Positions 33,203 to 41,946 of a stretch of 64,000 nucleotides of DNA are shown here, one piece after another. The notes under the pieces are model-generated. The model was given only the letters and a program-made list of their open reading frames with translations. It was not told the DNA's origin and did no database searches. Every line of letters begins with the position of its first letter. Position 1 is the first letter of the stretch. Origin of the DNA: Mycolicibacter heraklionensis (lineage in GTDB: Bacteria; Actinomycetota; Actinomycetes; Mycobacteriales; Mycobacteriaceae); contig NZ_LDPO01000013.1 of NCBI RefSeq assembly GCF_001021505.1, positions 62,001 through 126,000 on the forward strand, written 5' to 3'. A program made the translations under genes and the position numbers.

Positions 33203-35079
33203 CCGCGCCGGTGGAGGCTCCGACGGTACGGGCCGCGCACTTCTGGCCGACCGCGCTGCGGCTGGCCCGGCGGATGGGCCCGCAGCGCCGGCTGATCGCG
33301 GCGGTCATCAGCCTGTCGCTGGGCGGTATCGCGCTCGGTGTGGCCGGGCCTCGAATCCTCGGGCATGCCACCGATCTGGTGTTCAACGGCATCATCGGCC
33401 GCGGTCTGCCGGCGGGTATCACAAAGCAGCAGGCCATCGAGGACGCCCGCGCCGCCGGCCGGGGCACCTACGCCGAGATGCTGTCGCGGATGGATCTAGT
33501 GCCCGGCGCCGGTGTCGACTTCGCCGCGGTGGCGCGCACGCTGGCGCTCGCGATGGGCCTGTATCTGGTTGCGGCGCTGATGGTCTGGACGCAGGCTCGG
33601 CTGCTCAACGTGATCCTGCAGCGCACCATGCGGGCGCTGCGCCGCGACGTCGAGGACAAACTGCACCGGCTGCCGCTGCGGTATTTCGACGCTTCTCGGC
33701 GCGGTGAGCTTTTGAGCCGGGTCACCAACGACGTCGACAACACCGCGACCTCGGTGTCGATGACGGTCAGTCAACTGTTCTCCTCGGTGCTGACCGTGCT
33801 GGTGGTGCTGGCCATGATGCTGTCCATCTCGCCGCTGCTGGCCGTGATCACCGTGGCCGGCGTCCCGGTGACACTGCTGGCAGTACGGTCGATCACCAGG
33901 CGCTCACAACGGCTCTTCGCCGCGCAGTGGGCCGCCACCGGGCAGCTCAACGCCCACCTCGAGGAGACCTACAGCGGTTTCACCCTGGTGCGCACGTTCG
34001 GCCACCGTGACTGGGCGCAGCAGCGGTTCGACGACTGCAACGACGAGTTGTACCGGGCCGGGTTCGGCGCCCAGTTCTTCTCCGGGCTGATCGGGCCGGC
34101 GACCGGGCTGATCGCCAACCTCGGTTACGTCGCGGTCGCGGTGGTCGGCGGATTTCAGGTGGCCACCGGGCAGATCACGCTGGGCAGCGTTCAGGCGTTC
34201 ATCGCCTATGTCCGCCAGTTCAACCAGCCGCTGGGGAACCTGGCGTCGATGTTCAACGCCCTGCAGTCCGGTGCCGCCAGCGCCGAGCGAGTGTTTGCCT
34301 TCCTCGACGAGCCCGAAGAACCCCCGGCCCCGTCGGCTTCTTTGCCGCTCTACGGTGCCGGCGGCCGGGTGGAGTTCCGCGACGTCAGCTTCGGCTACCG
34401 GCCCGGCGTGCCGGTGATCGAGGACCTGTCGCTGAGCGTGGCGCCCGGCAGCACCGTGGCGATCGTCGGCCCGACCGGGGCCGGCAAGACCACCCTGGTG
34501 AACCTGCTGATGCGGTTCTACGACGTGGACCGCGGACAGATCCTGATCGACGGGGTGGACATCACCGGCGTGGACCGCTGCGCACTGCGTTCATCGATCG
34601 GCATGGTGCTGCAGGACACCTGGCTGTTCACCGGGACGATCGCCGAGAACATCGGCTACGGCCGGCCCGACGCCAGCGAGGACGAGATCATCGAGGCGGC
34701 CCGCGCCGCGCACGTCGACGCGTTCGTGCGGACTTTGCCGGACGGCTATGGCACCCGGGTCAACGACGACGGCGGGGCCATCAGCGCCGGCGAGAAGCAG
34801 CTGATCACCATCGCCCGGGCGTTTCTGGCCCAGCCGCAGCTGCTCATCCTCGACGAGGCCACCAGTTCGGTGGACACCCGCACCGAACTGCTGATCCAGC
34901 GGGCGATGCGCGAGCTGCGCCGGGGCCGCACCAGTTTCATTATCGCCCACCGGCTTTCGACGATCCGCGACGCCGATTTGATCCTGGTGATGCAGGCCGG
35001 CCGGATCGTGGAGCAGGGCACCCACGCCGAGTTGCTGGCCCGCCGCGGGGCTTACTGGGCCATGGCCGAGGGCAGCTGA
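33199..35079 (+). CDS. ABC exporter half-transporter (Rv1272c-type)
   Basis: 626 residues from GTG 33199. The N-terminal 340 residues are the membrane domain, with an extra extracytoplasmic stretch between the first two helices ('[16 protein letters not shown]'). The nucleotide-binding domain has Walker A 'GPTGAGKTT', Walker B 'LLILDEAT' with the catalytic Glu, and 'IAHRLST' with the switch His. The signature is 'ISAGEKQ' instead of LSGGQ. That change falls on the same composite ATP site as the Asp and Gln changes of the partner, so one site hydrolyses and one is degenerate. Confidence 0.9.
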   Translation: MTAPVEAPTVRAAHFWPTALRLARRMGPQRRLIAAVISLSLGGIALGVAGPRILGHATDLVFNGIIGRGLPAGITKQQAIEDARAAGRGTYAEMLSRMDLVPGAGVDFAAVARTLALAMGLYLVAALMVWTQARLLNVILQRTMRALRRDVEDKLHRLPLRYFDASRRGELLSRVTNDVDNTATSVSMTVSQLFSSVLTVLVVLAMMLSISPLLAVITVAGVPVTLLAVRSITRRSQRLFAAQWAATGQLNAHLEETYSGFTLVRTFGHRDWAQQRFDDCNDELYRAGFGAQFFSGLIGPATGLIANLGYVAVAVVGGFQVATGQITLGSVQAFIAYVRQFNQPLGNLASMFNALQSGAASAERVFAFLDEPEEPPAPSASLPLYGAGGRVEFRDVSFGYRPGVPVIEDLSLSVAPGSTVAIVGPTGAGKTTLVNLLMRFYDVDRGQILIDGVDITGVDRCALRSSIGMVLQDTWLFTGTIAENIGYGRPDASEDEIIEAARAAHVDAFVRTLPDGYGTRVNDDGGAISAGEKQLITIARAFLAQPQLLILDEATSSVDTRTELLIQRAMRELRRGRTSFIIAHRLSTIRDADLILVMQAGRIVEQGTHAELLARRGAYWAMAEGS

Positions 35080-35292
35080 ATTCGGCGAAATCAACCATTG
35101 CCCAGCGCTGGCCAGCGGCGTAAATTCGACTGCGAAGCAGGCCCGGACATGACCGATCCGAAGAGCTGGAACAGTGGGTGAAAGCCAGCCGCGCAGGAAG
35201 TGTAGACGCTCCCAGTTGTCAGCCGGGCCTGCCCTAATTTTCCGGTGGCGGCCAAATCCAGAACCACGGCCAAATCCAGAACCATGTGACAG

Positions 35293-35364
35293 TTGCCCGG
35301 CTTTGAGCGACTAATCGCAAGGGGCTCGTTTCACCACCTGTGACTGTCGCTCAAAGCCGGGCAA
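35293..35364. repeat. Intergenic inverted repeat, 19-bp arms
   Basis: Perfect 19-bp arms TTGCCCGGCTTTGAGCGAC (35293-35311) and its complement (35346-35364). A third copy in the second orientation is at 35608-35626, flanked by the same CGTTTCACCACC motif. Variants with three changes each lie at 62392-62410 and 62586-62604. Confidence 0.75.
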
Positions 35365-35461
35365 ACTTTCCTATCCCCCGAGCCGTCGCCTCATCCCCCA
35401 GCCGTCGCCGCCCGGCTCACTCGGAAATTGCCGGAGACCCGGCACAGGTGCTCTGACCGTG

Positions 35462-35513
35462 AGTGTGAATTTGACGACGCGACACGCCCGTGTCACGTCG
35501 TCAAATTCACACT
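35462..35513. repeat. Long intergenic palindrome, 25-bp arms
   Basis: Arms at 35462-35486 and 35489-35513 are complementary with a single mismatch and a 2-nt centre; the outer part reads AGTGTGAATTTGACGAC. It could extrude as a cruciform or end transcription. The two flanking genes point toward it. Confidence 0.75.
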
Positions 35514-35763
35514 GGGCGCCTATTTTTCCATCCCCCACGACGCGGCGCAGCCCCTAGCTCCGCTTCGCGCGACAAATGGCAACGGGCCCGTTTCACCACC
35601 CGCGGCTGTCGCTCAAAGCCGGGCAACTGTCCTATCCCCCAGGCGCCGCTCCCCTCAGACGCCGCTGCCTTATCGACGGTGCCGTGTTCGCCGTATGGGA
35701 CCCGCGGGTACGCGCGGCCGGACACGAGACCGCCGTAAGGCTGGCGCCGAGTCCATAGCCCGA

Positions 35764-36741
35764 TCAGATCTTCAGGTGCAGTACATCGGCCAGCGGTCGC
35801 CGCGGCGTGGGCACCGGGGGCTTTTCCAGCGCCGGCGCGCCACCGACGCGCACCAGCACCTGGGGCAGGTCATCGCCGCCGACCAGTCCGGCGAGCAGCG
35901 CCCGGGCGGCAGGCACCTCGGTCAAATGCGTTACCGGGCAGGTCGCCAACCCGGCCATCGTGGCTTCCAGCAGCACTGTCGAAAGCGCCTCGCCGCAGGC
36001 CAGCGCATCCTCCGGCTCGTCGCTGGCGGTCGCCAACAGCACGATTTTCGAATGGTCGTCGCCGACCTCGATACGTCGTTCCCGGTTGTGGGTGACCGGA
36101 AATGTCCGCCCGATGTCCACCCGATCACTTTCGGCGGCCGAGACCAGCGCGCTCTCCGGAATCCCGTCGGAGACCTCGAACGGTGCTGTCCACCAGCCGA
36201 GTTCGGCGTGATACGACGAGTCGTACAGGCGCAGCGCCTCGGTGAGCTGGGAGGCATCGGCAAGCTTGGAGCGCAGCTCGTCGGCGAGCACGCTCAGTCG
36301 CACCGGGCCGGTCACGGTGTCGTGCAGCACCGTTTCGAACGGCTCCCAGTTACTCGGCTCCATGAACGGCAGCCGATCGGTGTGGCGCGTCAGGATCGCC
36401 CCGGCGCGATACCGGTCCAGTTCCGTGACCCGTTCCGCGGCGGTGAAGCCGATCGAGGCCAGGTGCTCCGCCTGCGCGGCATCCGGGAACCGCTCGACGT
36501 CGGCCGTCCAGCCGGCCGCGGCCATCGCCACCCGCAGATGGTCGAGCACGGCGCCGCAACTGATCAACGCCTCACGCGCCGACTGGTCGCCGTGCACGGC
36601 GCGGGTCGGGTCCAGGTACAAATCCAGCCGCCCTCCGCCGGCCACCCATCGCCACGGCTGGCTGTTGTGCAACGACGGCGCCCGGCAGGCCAGCCGCACC
36701 GCTTCGGTGAGAACCTCGGAATCCACGGTCGTCTCCAGCAT
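35764..36741 (-). CDS. Acg-family nitroreductase-like FMN protein
   Basis: 325 residues from ATG 36741, with TTGGAGG about 7 nt upstream. Characteristic Acg-family blocks are 'APSLHNSQPWRW' near the N-terminus (flavin phosphate-binding region), 'DQSAREALISCGAVLDHLRVA', and the C-terminal 'QVLVRVG' strand. M. tuberculosis members (Rv2032, Rv3127, Rv3131) belong to the DosR dormancy regulon and may store FMN rather than reduce nitro groups. A DosR-like box lies 60-74 bp upstream here. There is no orthologue at this position in H37Rv, as far as I recall, so it is accessory. Confidence 0.83.
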   Translation of the reverse strand: MLETTVDSEVLTEAVRLACRAPSLHNSQPWRWVAGGGRLDLYLDPTRAVHGDQSAREALISCGAVLDHLRVAMAAAGWTADVERFPDAAQAEHLASIGFTAAERVTELDRYRAGAILTRHTDRLPFMEPSNWEPFETVLHDTVTGPVRLSVLADELRSKLADASQLTEALRLYDSSYHAELGWWTAPFEVSDGIPESALVSAAESDRVDIGRTFPVTHNRERRIEVGDDHSKIVLLATASDEPEDALACGEALSTVLLEATMAGLATCPVTHLTEVPAARALLAGLVGGDDLPQVLVRVGGAPALEKPPVPTPRRPLADVLHLKI

Positions 36742-36800
36742 CAGCCACCTCCAACTGGGTCTGTCGACTTCAGGCTCCCAGCCAGCTCCCAGTCGCAACA

Positions 36801-36815
36801 GGGGCCGTTAGTCAC
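36801..36815 (-). promoter_or_regulatory. DosR-like box upstream of Acg-family gene
   Basis: On the minus strand GTGACTAACGGCCCC resembles known DosR sites such as GGGACTTCCGGCCCT, matching at about 11 of 15 positions, 60-74 bp before the start codon. Acg-family genes are classic DosR targets, which raises the likelihood. Confidence 0.45.
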
Positions 36816-36931
36816 CGGCCGGACGGCTTTGGACCCGCGTCAGTCGGGTTCAGAGGGCAATCGCTTCGGGTTGACCCGCGCCCAAGCCGTTCCGGCCGCA
36901 CCACTGTCGGATACACCCTTAATTTGTTACT

Positions 36932-36955
36932 ATTTACCGAATTGAGGTGGTAAAT
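36932..36955. promoter_or_regulatory. Inverted repeat over the AbiEi/MenA-like start, probable operator
   Basis: ATTTACC (36932-36938) and GGTAAAT (36949-36955) form a perfect 7-bp inverted repeat. The right arm ends in the first bases of the ATG at 36954, and the ribosome site GAGGTGG lies between the arms. The same TTTAC core precedes the AbiE-like pair at 15.1 kb. Confidence 0.5.
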
Positions 36956-37775
36956 GACAGCAGCACGGAGGATATCGCGATCAGTCGCGCCGGTCGTAGA
37001 GCAACTTGAGCTTGACGGCGACTTACTGGTGCCGCTCGACCGGCTAGCTGCCATCATGCGCCAGGTCGGGCTTGAAGCCGACCAAACGGCCGCGCGCCAC
37101 CTTGCCTACGAACTCCAACGTGAAGGCTGGCTGGGGCCACTGCGAACCCGACACGTCTGGGAATTCCTCCCGGGCGCCCGCGGCGGCGCCTACGGCTCTG
37201 GCGACCGCTTCATTGAGCTTCGTGCCCAGCTTGCCGTGAACCCATCCTGGCCTGGCGTACTCGCAATGGACTCAGCTGCATCCATACTCGGACTGGCGCA
37301 GCGGATCCCCGAACAGGAGGTGGTCGCCCTGCCTGTCGACACCTCGTTTCCGAAGGCACTCACCGGCGACTGGCGCTATGTCCGGATCGAGCTGTCCAAG
37401 CCAGGACTGACGACAATCAACGGATTGCCGTCCTGGAACATCGAGGGTCTGCTCGTCGGGATTGCGGCACGGCCCTCGGCCTACAAAGATGTCGCCGGCC
37501 TTGGGCAATGGCTGACGGAGTCGGTCGTAGACGTGGATAAAGACACCGTCATCAGCCTGCTGAAGCCGATGCACCGCACAACAGCACAACGCGCTGCCTA
37601 CCTCCTCGGAGCAGCCGGCAACGACTACTTGCGAGCCGCGATCCTCGCGACCTATCCGGCGAGGGGCACAGCGTGGCTCGGCCCTCGCATCGCCGGTCAG
37701 GGTGTCTTTGACGCCCTGACGCAAGTCAATGACACCCTGCTACACCCGTATCTCAACGTGGGTGGCGGCTCATGA
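36954..37775 (+). CDS. AbiEi-type antitoxin (Rv2827c/MenA4-like)
   Basis: 273 residues from ATG 36954. The N-terminal part has a winged-helix pattern ('LLVPLDRLAAIMRQVGLEA', 'ARHLAYELQREGWLGPL') and the rest the AbiEi C-terminal domain ('VLAMDSAASILGLAQRIPE', 'VVALPVDTSFPKAL', 'NIEGLLVGIAARPSAYKD'). Such proteins repress the operon and counter a nucleotidyltransferase toxin. The toxin ATG overlaps its TGA. The length and blocks recall Rv2827c, the partner of MenT4; this is from memory. Confidence 0.78.
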   Translation: MTAARRISRSVAPVVEQLELDGDLLVPLDRLAAIMRQVGLEADQTAARHLAYELQREGWLGPLRTRHVWEFLPGARGGAYGSGDRFIELRAQLAVNPSWPGVLAMDSAASILGLAQRIPEQEVVALPVDTSFPKALTGDWRYVRIELSKPGLTTINGLPSWNIEGLLVGIAARPSAYKDVAGLGQWLTESVVDVDKDTVISLLKPMHRTTAQRAAYLLGAAGNDYLRAAILATYPARGTAWLGPRIAGQGVFDALTQVNDTLLHPYLNVGGGS

Positions 37776-38668
37776 CCCGCATCACCGACGGCCACCTTGC
37801 GCGCCACTATCAAGGAGTAAAGGGCGGACGCGACGCTGCTCTGCTGGACATCGCGCAGGACCACGCCTTGCGCCTGATCCACAATGCCGGGCTATTCGAC
37901 AGCGGCCTGGTGTTCAAAGGCGGCACGGCACTGCGGAAGTTCAGGGCGGGCAACGCCGGCCGCTTTTCGACCGACCTCGACTTCGCCGCGCCCGACGAGG
38001 ACCTGGCGCTTGCCACCCTGCGGGCTCTCGACGGCGTTGAGATCGACGGATTCGCCTTCGCAATCGAAAATCTCGGCGACGACGGCCGGCGTGGAGACCT
38101 GAAGGTCGACACACCGTTCGGCCGCCCGCAACTGGGCGCCAAGGTGGAGTTGGCACGCCATGCACTGAGTTTGGAGCCCGAGACGCTTGATCCCGTGCAC
38201 CTGCCGATCCACGATCGGTATGACTTCACCCTGCCTCCGACCCCTGTCGTACGGGCCGAGGAAGCCGTCTCCGAGAAACTCGCGCGATACCGTCGCGTTT
38301 CCCTGGCCCGCGATCTCTACGACCTGCAATGGTTTGCGACCTCGCGGGTGATCGACGAGGCGCTCACCCGGCGGCTGTGGGTTCTCAAGGCCTACCGCGA
38401 CGTCGTCGTCGACGGACGTGGCAACAAACCTGTCGATCCCGACGAGGTGCTAAGACCACGCGACCCAAGCGAATTCCAGCGTGAGGATATCGGCTACCTC
38501 ACCAAACCTGTGCGTCTCAAAGAGTGGATCGCCGTTGTGCGTCAACGCTACGGCTTTATCTCTCGCCTGGACGCAGACGAACGACACTGGGCTCAATGCA
38601 ACGAGCGAGACCTCTACCAGGTCCAAACAGCGCTGGCGTCGCTGAGGGCCGCGCACCTCAAACCCTAG
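37772..38668 (+). CDS. AbiEii/MenT-type nucleotidyltransferase toxin
   Basis: 298 residues from ATG 37772 (ATGA overlap with the antitoxin). The AbiEii motifs are textbook: '[10 protein letters not shown]' (GG and the nucleotide-binding Lys/Arg), 'RFSTDLDFA' (metal-binding aspartates), and '[13 protein letters not shown]...RDLYDLQW' (the Lys and Asp-Leu-Asp/Tyr motif). MenT toxins transfer pyrimidines to tRNA 3' ends and block charging. Catalytic residues look intact. Its stop codon overlaps, tail to tail, that of the adenylate cyclase gene by 4 bp. Confidence 0.86.
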   Translation: MTRITDGHLARHYQGVKGGRDAALLDIAQDHALRLIHNAGLFDSGLVFKGGTALRKFRAGNAGRFSTDLDFAAPDEDLALATLRALDGVEIDGFAFAIENLGDDGRRGDLKVDTPFGRPQLGAKVELARHALSLEPETLDPVHLPIHDRYDFTLPPTPVVRAEEAVSEKLARYRRVSLARDLYDLQWFATSRVIDEALTRRLWVLKAYRDVVVDGRGNKPVDPDEVLRPRDPSEFQREDIGYLTKPVRLKEWIAVVRQRYGFISRLDADERHWAQCNERDLYQVQTALASLRAAHLKP

Positions 38669-39774
38669 GTTTGGGTGTGGCGGACGCGGAACAGACTCAC
38701 CTCGCTCTTGATGCCCTTGAGGTGACGTCCGCCGGCGAACGACCACTGGAAGGCGTCGGATTCGGTCAGCGCCACCCGCACCGGCTCCGCGACCAGCACC
38801 GTGCCCGGCCGGGCGACCCCGGTGATCCGGCTGGCGGTGTTCACCGGGCTGCCGAACCAGTCCCCGACCCGGCTCACCGCCTCGCCGGAGGCGATACCGG
38901 CACGAAGCCGAGGCAGGCTGTCGTCGGCCTGAGCCGCCTCAACGAGCCGCAGCACCGCGTCGACCAGCGGCGCAGGCTCCGGGCACACGAACATCACCGC
39001 GTCGCCGATGGTCTTGATGAATCGCACCGGCGGAACGGCGATCTCGCGTCCCAGCACCGTCAAGCGCTCGGCGAGCTGAACCAGCTCCTCGGGCGGCACC
39101 ATCTCCCCGAGCCGGGTGAAGCCGACCAGGTCGGCGAACGCGACGGTGATCTGCCGCGCCCCCGGCAGCGGTGCGCCCGCCAAGCGCTCGCTGGCGGTGA
39201 CGGCGTCGATGTCGAGCTGATGACGCAGCTGCATCATCAGCATGTCCTGGACGAACGGACCCAACATCGGCGCCAGCCCCGCCACCAGATCCCGCGACCG
39301 CTGAGCGATCTGCAGCTCGGTGACACCCGGCTCGCCGATCGCCGACAACACCGTGAAGCGCATGAATTCCGCGGTGTGCGCCAACCCGTCGGCCAACAGG
39401 CGAGCGGTCTGCAAGGCCTGCTCGGCATCGATGCCGGCGTCGATGAAGCGGCGCGCATGCATGGCGATACTGGCGTCGGCGCGCATCTGCGCCGGGGCGT
39501 CCGGATCCTCCATCCAGGGCAGCCCGACCGCCCGCAGCAGGCGCTGCAACTGATCGAGGTCGACTCCGGTGGACTCGCTGATCTCGCGAGCCGAGACGTA
39601 GGTGCCGTCGTCGCCGACCAGCCGTCGCGACGCCAACAGCATCGGTGAGACGTTCCCGCGGATCTCCTCGGCGGTGACGCCCTGCCCCAGCAGCCATTCG
39701 ATCAGTTCGGCGCGCTCAGCACGCGCGGAGCCGTCCAGCCCGTCCAGCAAGTCCTCGATTTCGGGGTCAGCCAC
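38665..39774 (-). CDS. pH-sensing-type adenylate cyclase (Rv1264-like)
   Basis: 369 residues. The N-terminal 200 residues are the helical autoinhibitory domain typical of Rv1264 ('[17 protein letters not shown]', '[15 protein letters not shown]'). The C-terminal class III cyclase domain shows the metal-binding 'FADLVGFT' and 'IGDAVMF', the substrate-defining 'FIKTIGD' lysine, and '[11 protein letters not shown]' with the transition-state Asn and Arg. Rv1264 turns ATP into cAMP and is switched on at acidic pH. All catalytic residues are present. The position between the Rv1262c and Rv1272c orthologues supports the assignment. Confidence 0.9.
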   Translation of the reverse strand: MADPEIEDLLDGLDGSARAERAELIEWLLGQGVTAEEIRGNVSPMLLASRRLVGDDGTYVSAREISESTGVDLDQLQRLLRAVGLPWMEDPDAPAQMRADASIAMHARRFIDAGIDAEQALQTARLLADGLAHTAEFMRFTVLSAIGEPGVTELQIAQRSRDLVAGLAPMLGPFVQDMLMMQLRHQLDIDAVTASERLAGAPLPGARQITVAFADLVGFTRLGEMVPPEELVQLAERLTVLGREIAVPPVRFIKTIGDAVMFVCPEPAPLVDAVLRLVEAAQADDSLPRLRAGIASGEAVSRVGDWFGSPVNTASRITGVARPGTVLVAEPVRVALTESDAFQWSFAGGRHLKGIKSEVSLFRVRHTQT

Positions 39775-39806
39775 GCCGCAAACGTATCTCGCGGCAGACT
39801 GACGGA

Positions 39807-40958
39807 GTGGCTGAAGTCTTCGATGCGCTGACCCCCGCTCAACTCCGTGCCCGCAACACCGTCAAATGGAATCACTTCGGTCCCGACGTGCTGCCGCTGT
39901 GGATCGCCGAGATGGACTTCCCCACCGCGCCCGCGGTGCTCGACGGGGTACGCGCCTGCGTGGCCAACGAGGAGTTCGGCTATCCGGCGCTGAGATCCGA
40001 CGCGCTGCCGGTGGCCCTGACGCAGTGGTGCCTGCACCGCTACGGCTGGTCCATCCAGCCGGAATGGGTGCGGGTGGTGCCCGACGTCCTCAAGGGCATG
40101 GAGGTGGTGATCGAGTTCCTCACCCGCCCGGAGAGCCCGGTGGTGTTGCCGGTGCCGGCCTACATGCCGTTCTTCGACCTGCTGACCGTCACCGGCCGCC
40201 AACGCGTGGAAATCCCGATGACACAGCAGGATTCAGGCCGCTACCTGATGGACCTGGACGCCCTGGACGGCGCGTTCGCCGCCGGGGCGGGGTCGCTGAT
40301 TCTGTGCAATCCGAACAACCCGCTGGGCACCGCCTTCACGGCCGAGGAGCTCAGCGCGATCGTGGACATCGCCGCGCGCCACGGCGCCCGGGTGATCGCC
40401 GACGAGATCCACGCCCCGCTGGTCTACGACCGGCCCCACGTCGCGGCCGCCGCGGTGTCGCCCGCCGCCGCCGACACCGTCATCACGCTGATGTCGGCCT
40501 CCAAGGGCTGGAACCTGCCCGGGCTGATGTGCGCCCAGGTGATCCTGACCAATCCGCGCGACGTCGAGGCGTGGCGCAGGATCAACATGCTGCACACGAT
40601 GGGCGCCGCCACCGTCGGTATCAGCGCCAACCTCGCCGCCTACCGCCACGGCGGACCCTGGCTGGACGCCCTGCTGCCCTACCTGCGAGCCAACCGCGAC
40701 CACCTCAGCCAAGCGCTGCCCGCAGCGCTGCCCGGGCTGCGGATCAGCCACCCCGAGGCCACCTACCTGGCCTGGGTCGATTTCCGGGAGCTGGGACTGC
40801 CCGCCGAACCGGCCGAGATCCTGCTGGCCGACGCGCGGGTGGCACTGAGCCCGGGTATCCCGTTCGGCGGCGGCCGGGGCTTCGCGCGGCTGAACTTCGC
40901 CACCACCCGGGCCATCCTCGACCGGGCGATCGAGGCGATGGCCGGTGCACTGACCTGA
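39807..40958 (+). CDS. PLP-dependent aminotransferase / cystathionine beta-lyase (MalY/PatB family)
   Basis: 383 residues from GTG 39807. Fold type I features: '[12 protein letters not shown]' near the N-terminus (MalY/PatB hallmark), '[11 protein letters not shown]', 'LCNPNNPLG', '[12 protein letters not shown]' (Asp contacting the PLP ring) and '[10 protein letters not shown]' with the PLP lysine. 'GFARLNFAT' holds the substrate-carboxylate arginine. These enzymes cleave cystathionine or related C-S bonds. It is divergent from the cyclase gene, 32 bp away, and followed by the HIT gene after 18 bp. Confidence 0.87.
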   Translation: MAEVFDALTPAQLRARNTVKWNHFGPDVLPLWIAEMDFPTAPAVLDGVRACVANEEFGYPALRSDALPVALTQWCLHRYGWSIQPEWVRVVPDVLKGMEVVIEFLTRPESPVVLPVPAYMPFFDLLTVTGRQRVEIPMTQQDSGRYLMDLDALDGAFAAGAGSLILCNPNNPLGTAFTAEELSAIVDIAARHGARVIADEIHAPLVYDRPHVAAAAVSPAAADTVITLMSASKGWNLPGLMCAQVILTNPRDVEAWRRINMLHTMGAATVGISANLAAYRHGGPWLDALLPYLRANRDHLSQALPAALPGLRISHPEATYLAWVDFRELGLPAEPAEILLADARVALSPGIPFGGGRGFARLNFATTRAILDRAIEAMAGALT

Positions 40959-40976
40959 CGCATTACCGTGGCGGGC

Positions 40977-41402
40977 ATGTCCTGCGTGTTCTGCGCCGTG
41001 GTCGCCGGTGATGCGCCGGCGGTGCGGGTTTTCGAAGACGACGACTACCTGGCGTTTCTCGACATCCGGCCGTTCACCCGCGGCCACACCCTGGTGATCC
41101 CCAAACAGCACTTCGTGGACCTCACCGACACCCCGGCGGCCACCCTGGCCGGCATGCTCGCCGTGGGACAGCGGATCGCCCAGGCCGCGCGCAGCTCGGG
41201 GCTGCACGCCGACGGCAACAACCTGGTGATCAACGACGGCCGGGCAGCCTTTCAGAGCGTGTTCCATATCCACCTGCACGTGGTGCCGCGCCGTGACGGC
41301 GACCGACTGTCCTTCGCCAAAGGCCTGCTGGTGCGCCGCGATCCGGACCGCGAGAGCACCGGGGCGATCCTGCGGTCGGCGCTGGCGAGCAGCGGCAGCT
41401 AG
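40977..41402 (+). CDS. HIT-family nucleotide hydrolase (Rv1262c-type)
   Basis: 141 residues from ATG 40977, which lies 7 nt after TACCGT (leaderless); a GTG nine bases upstream is less likely. 'CVFCAVVAGDAPA' carries the zinc cysteines of the HinT branch. 'RPFTRGHTLVIPKQH' and the histidine triad 'FHIHLHVVPR' form the active site. HIT proteins hydrolyse nucleoside phosphoramidates and AMP conjugates. Position matches Rv1262c. Confidence 0.9.
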   Translation: MSCVFCAVVAGDAPAVRVFEDDDYLAFLDIRPFTRGHTLVIPKQHFVDLTDTPAATLAGMLAVGQRIAQAARSSGLHADGNNLVINDGRAAFQSVFHIHLHVVPRRDGDRLSFAKGLLVRRDPDRESTGAILRSALASSGS

Positions 41403-41419
41403 CGGGCAGACTCGAGGGT

Positions 41420-41875
41420 ATGGCTCATCTATCCCTGATCGACAAGGTGGGCGTCCGAGCGCTCGGCCTGCACAGCCTGATCTACCAACAGACCAACGGC
41501 TGGATCGGCCACAAGGTCCCGGGCCTGCCTCCCAACCTGTTGCTGCACACCGTGGGCGCGAAGACCGGCCAGCCGCGCACCTCAGCGCTGAGCTACGCCC
41601 GCGACGGCGACGCATACCTGATCGTCGCGTCGATGGGCGGCGCGCCGCGCTCCCCCGGCTGGTACCACAACCTCAAGGCCAATCCCGAGGTGGAAATCAA
41701 CGTCGGGCCGAAGCGCCTGCGGACCATCGCGCAACCGGTGCTGCCGGATGACCCGGACTATGCCCGGCTGTGGCGAATCGTCAACGCCAACAACGCCGAT
41801 CGCTACGAGGGCTACCAGCGCCGCACGACCCGGCCGATCCCGGTGGTGAGGCTCACGCCGGTGCCCGCTACTTAA
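41420..41875 (+). CDS. Deazaflavin-dependent nitroreductase-family protein (Rv1261c-type, Ddn-like)
   Basis: 151 residues. The DUF385/Ddn split-barrel is evident: 'LLLHTVGAKTGQPRTSAL' (F420 phosphate-binding Lys/Thr-Gly), 'YLIVASMGGAPRSPGWYHNLKANPEVEI' and 'LWRIVNANNADRYEGYQ'. Ddn-like proteins use F420H2 to reduce quinones, and some activate nitroimidazoles. The gene starts 18 bp after the HIT gene and is probably co-transcribed. Confidence 0.88.
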   Translation: MAHLSLIDKVGVRALGLHSLIYQQTNGWIGHKVPGLPPNLLLHTVGAKTGQPRTSALSYARDGDAYLIVASMGGAPRSPGWYHNLKANPEVEINVGPKRLRTIAQPVLPDDPDYARLWRIVNANNADRYEGYQRRTTRPIPVVRLTPVPAT

Positions 41876-41911
41876 TAGGCGTTATTTCCGAGAGTAGTCC
41901 GTTGTTCTGCT

Positions 41912-41946
41912 TTGCTCAGGTATCACTCAGCTAGTACTTTGGGGCG
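41912..41946 (+). promoter_or_regulatory. Promoter of the PGRS-aspartic protease gene (leaderless)
   Basis: TTGCTC (41912-41917) and TACTTT (41935-41940) are 17 nt apart, and the ATG at 41947 follows the -10 box by 6 nt. The gene lacks a Shine-Dalgarno site, so leaderless translation is predicted. Confidence 0.55.

Larger units (their letters stand above)
35080..35763. other. Intergenic region with palindromic repeats
   Basis: 684 bp with no supported gene. It contains the 19-bp sequence TTGCCCGGCTTTGAGCGAC at 35293-35311, its exact reverse complement at 35346-35364 and again at 35608-35626, the motif CGTTTCACCACC at 35327 and 35588, and a long palindrome at 35462-35513. Similar elements occur at 62.4-62.6 kb. 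The rest shows nothing I can name. Confidence 0.7.

Noticed and set aside
35428..36945. 505-codon plus-strand frame opposite the Acg-family gene
   Set aside because: It is antisense to a well-supported gene and starts in the repeat-filled intergenic region.
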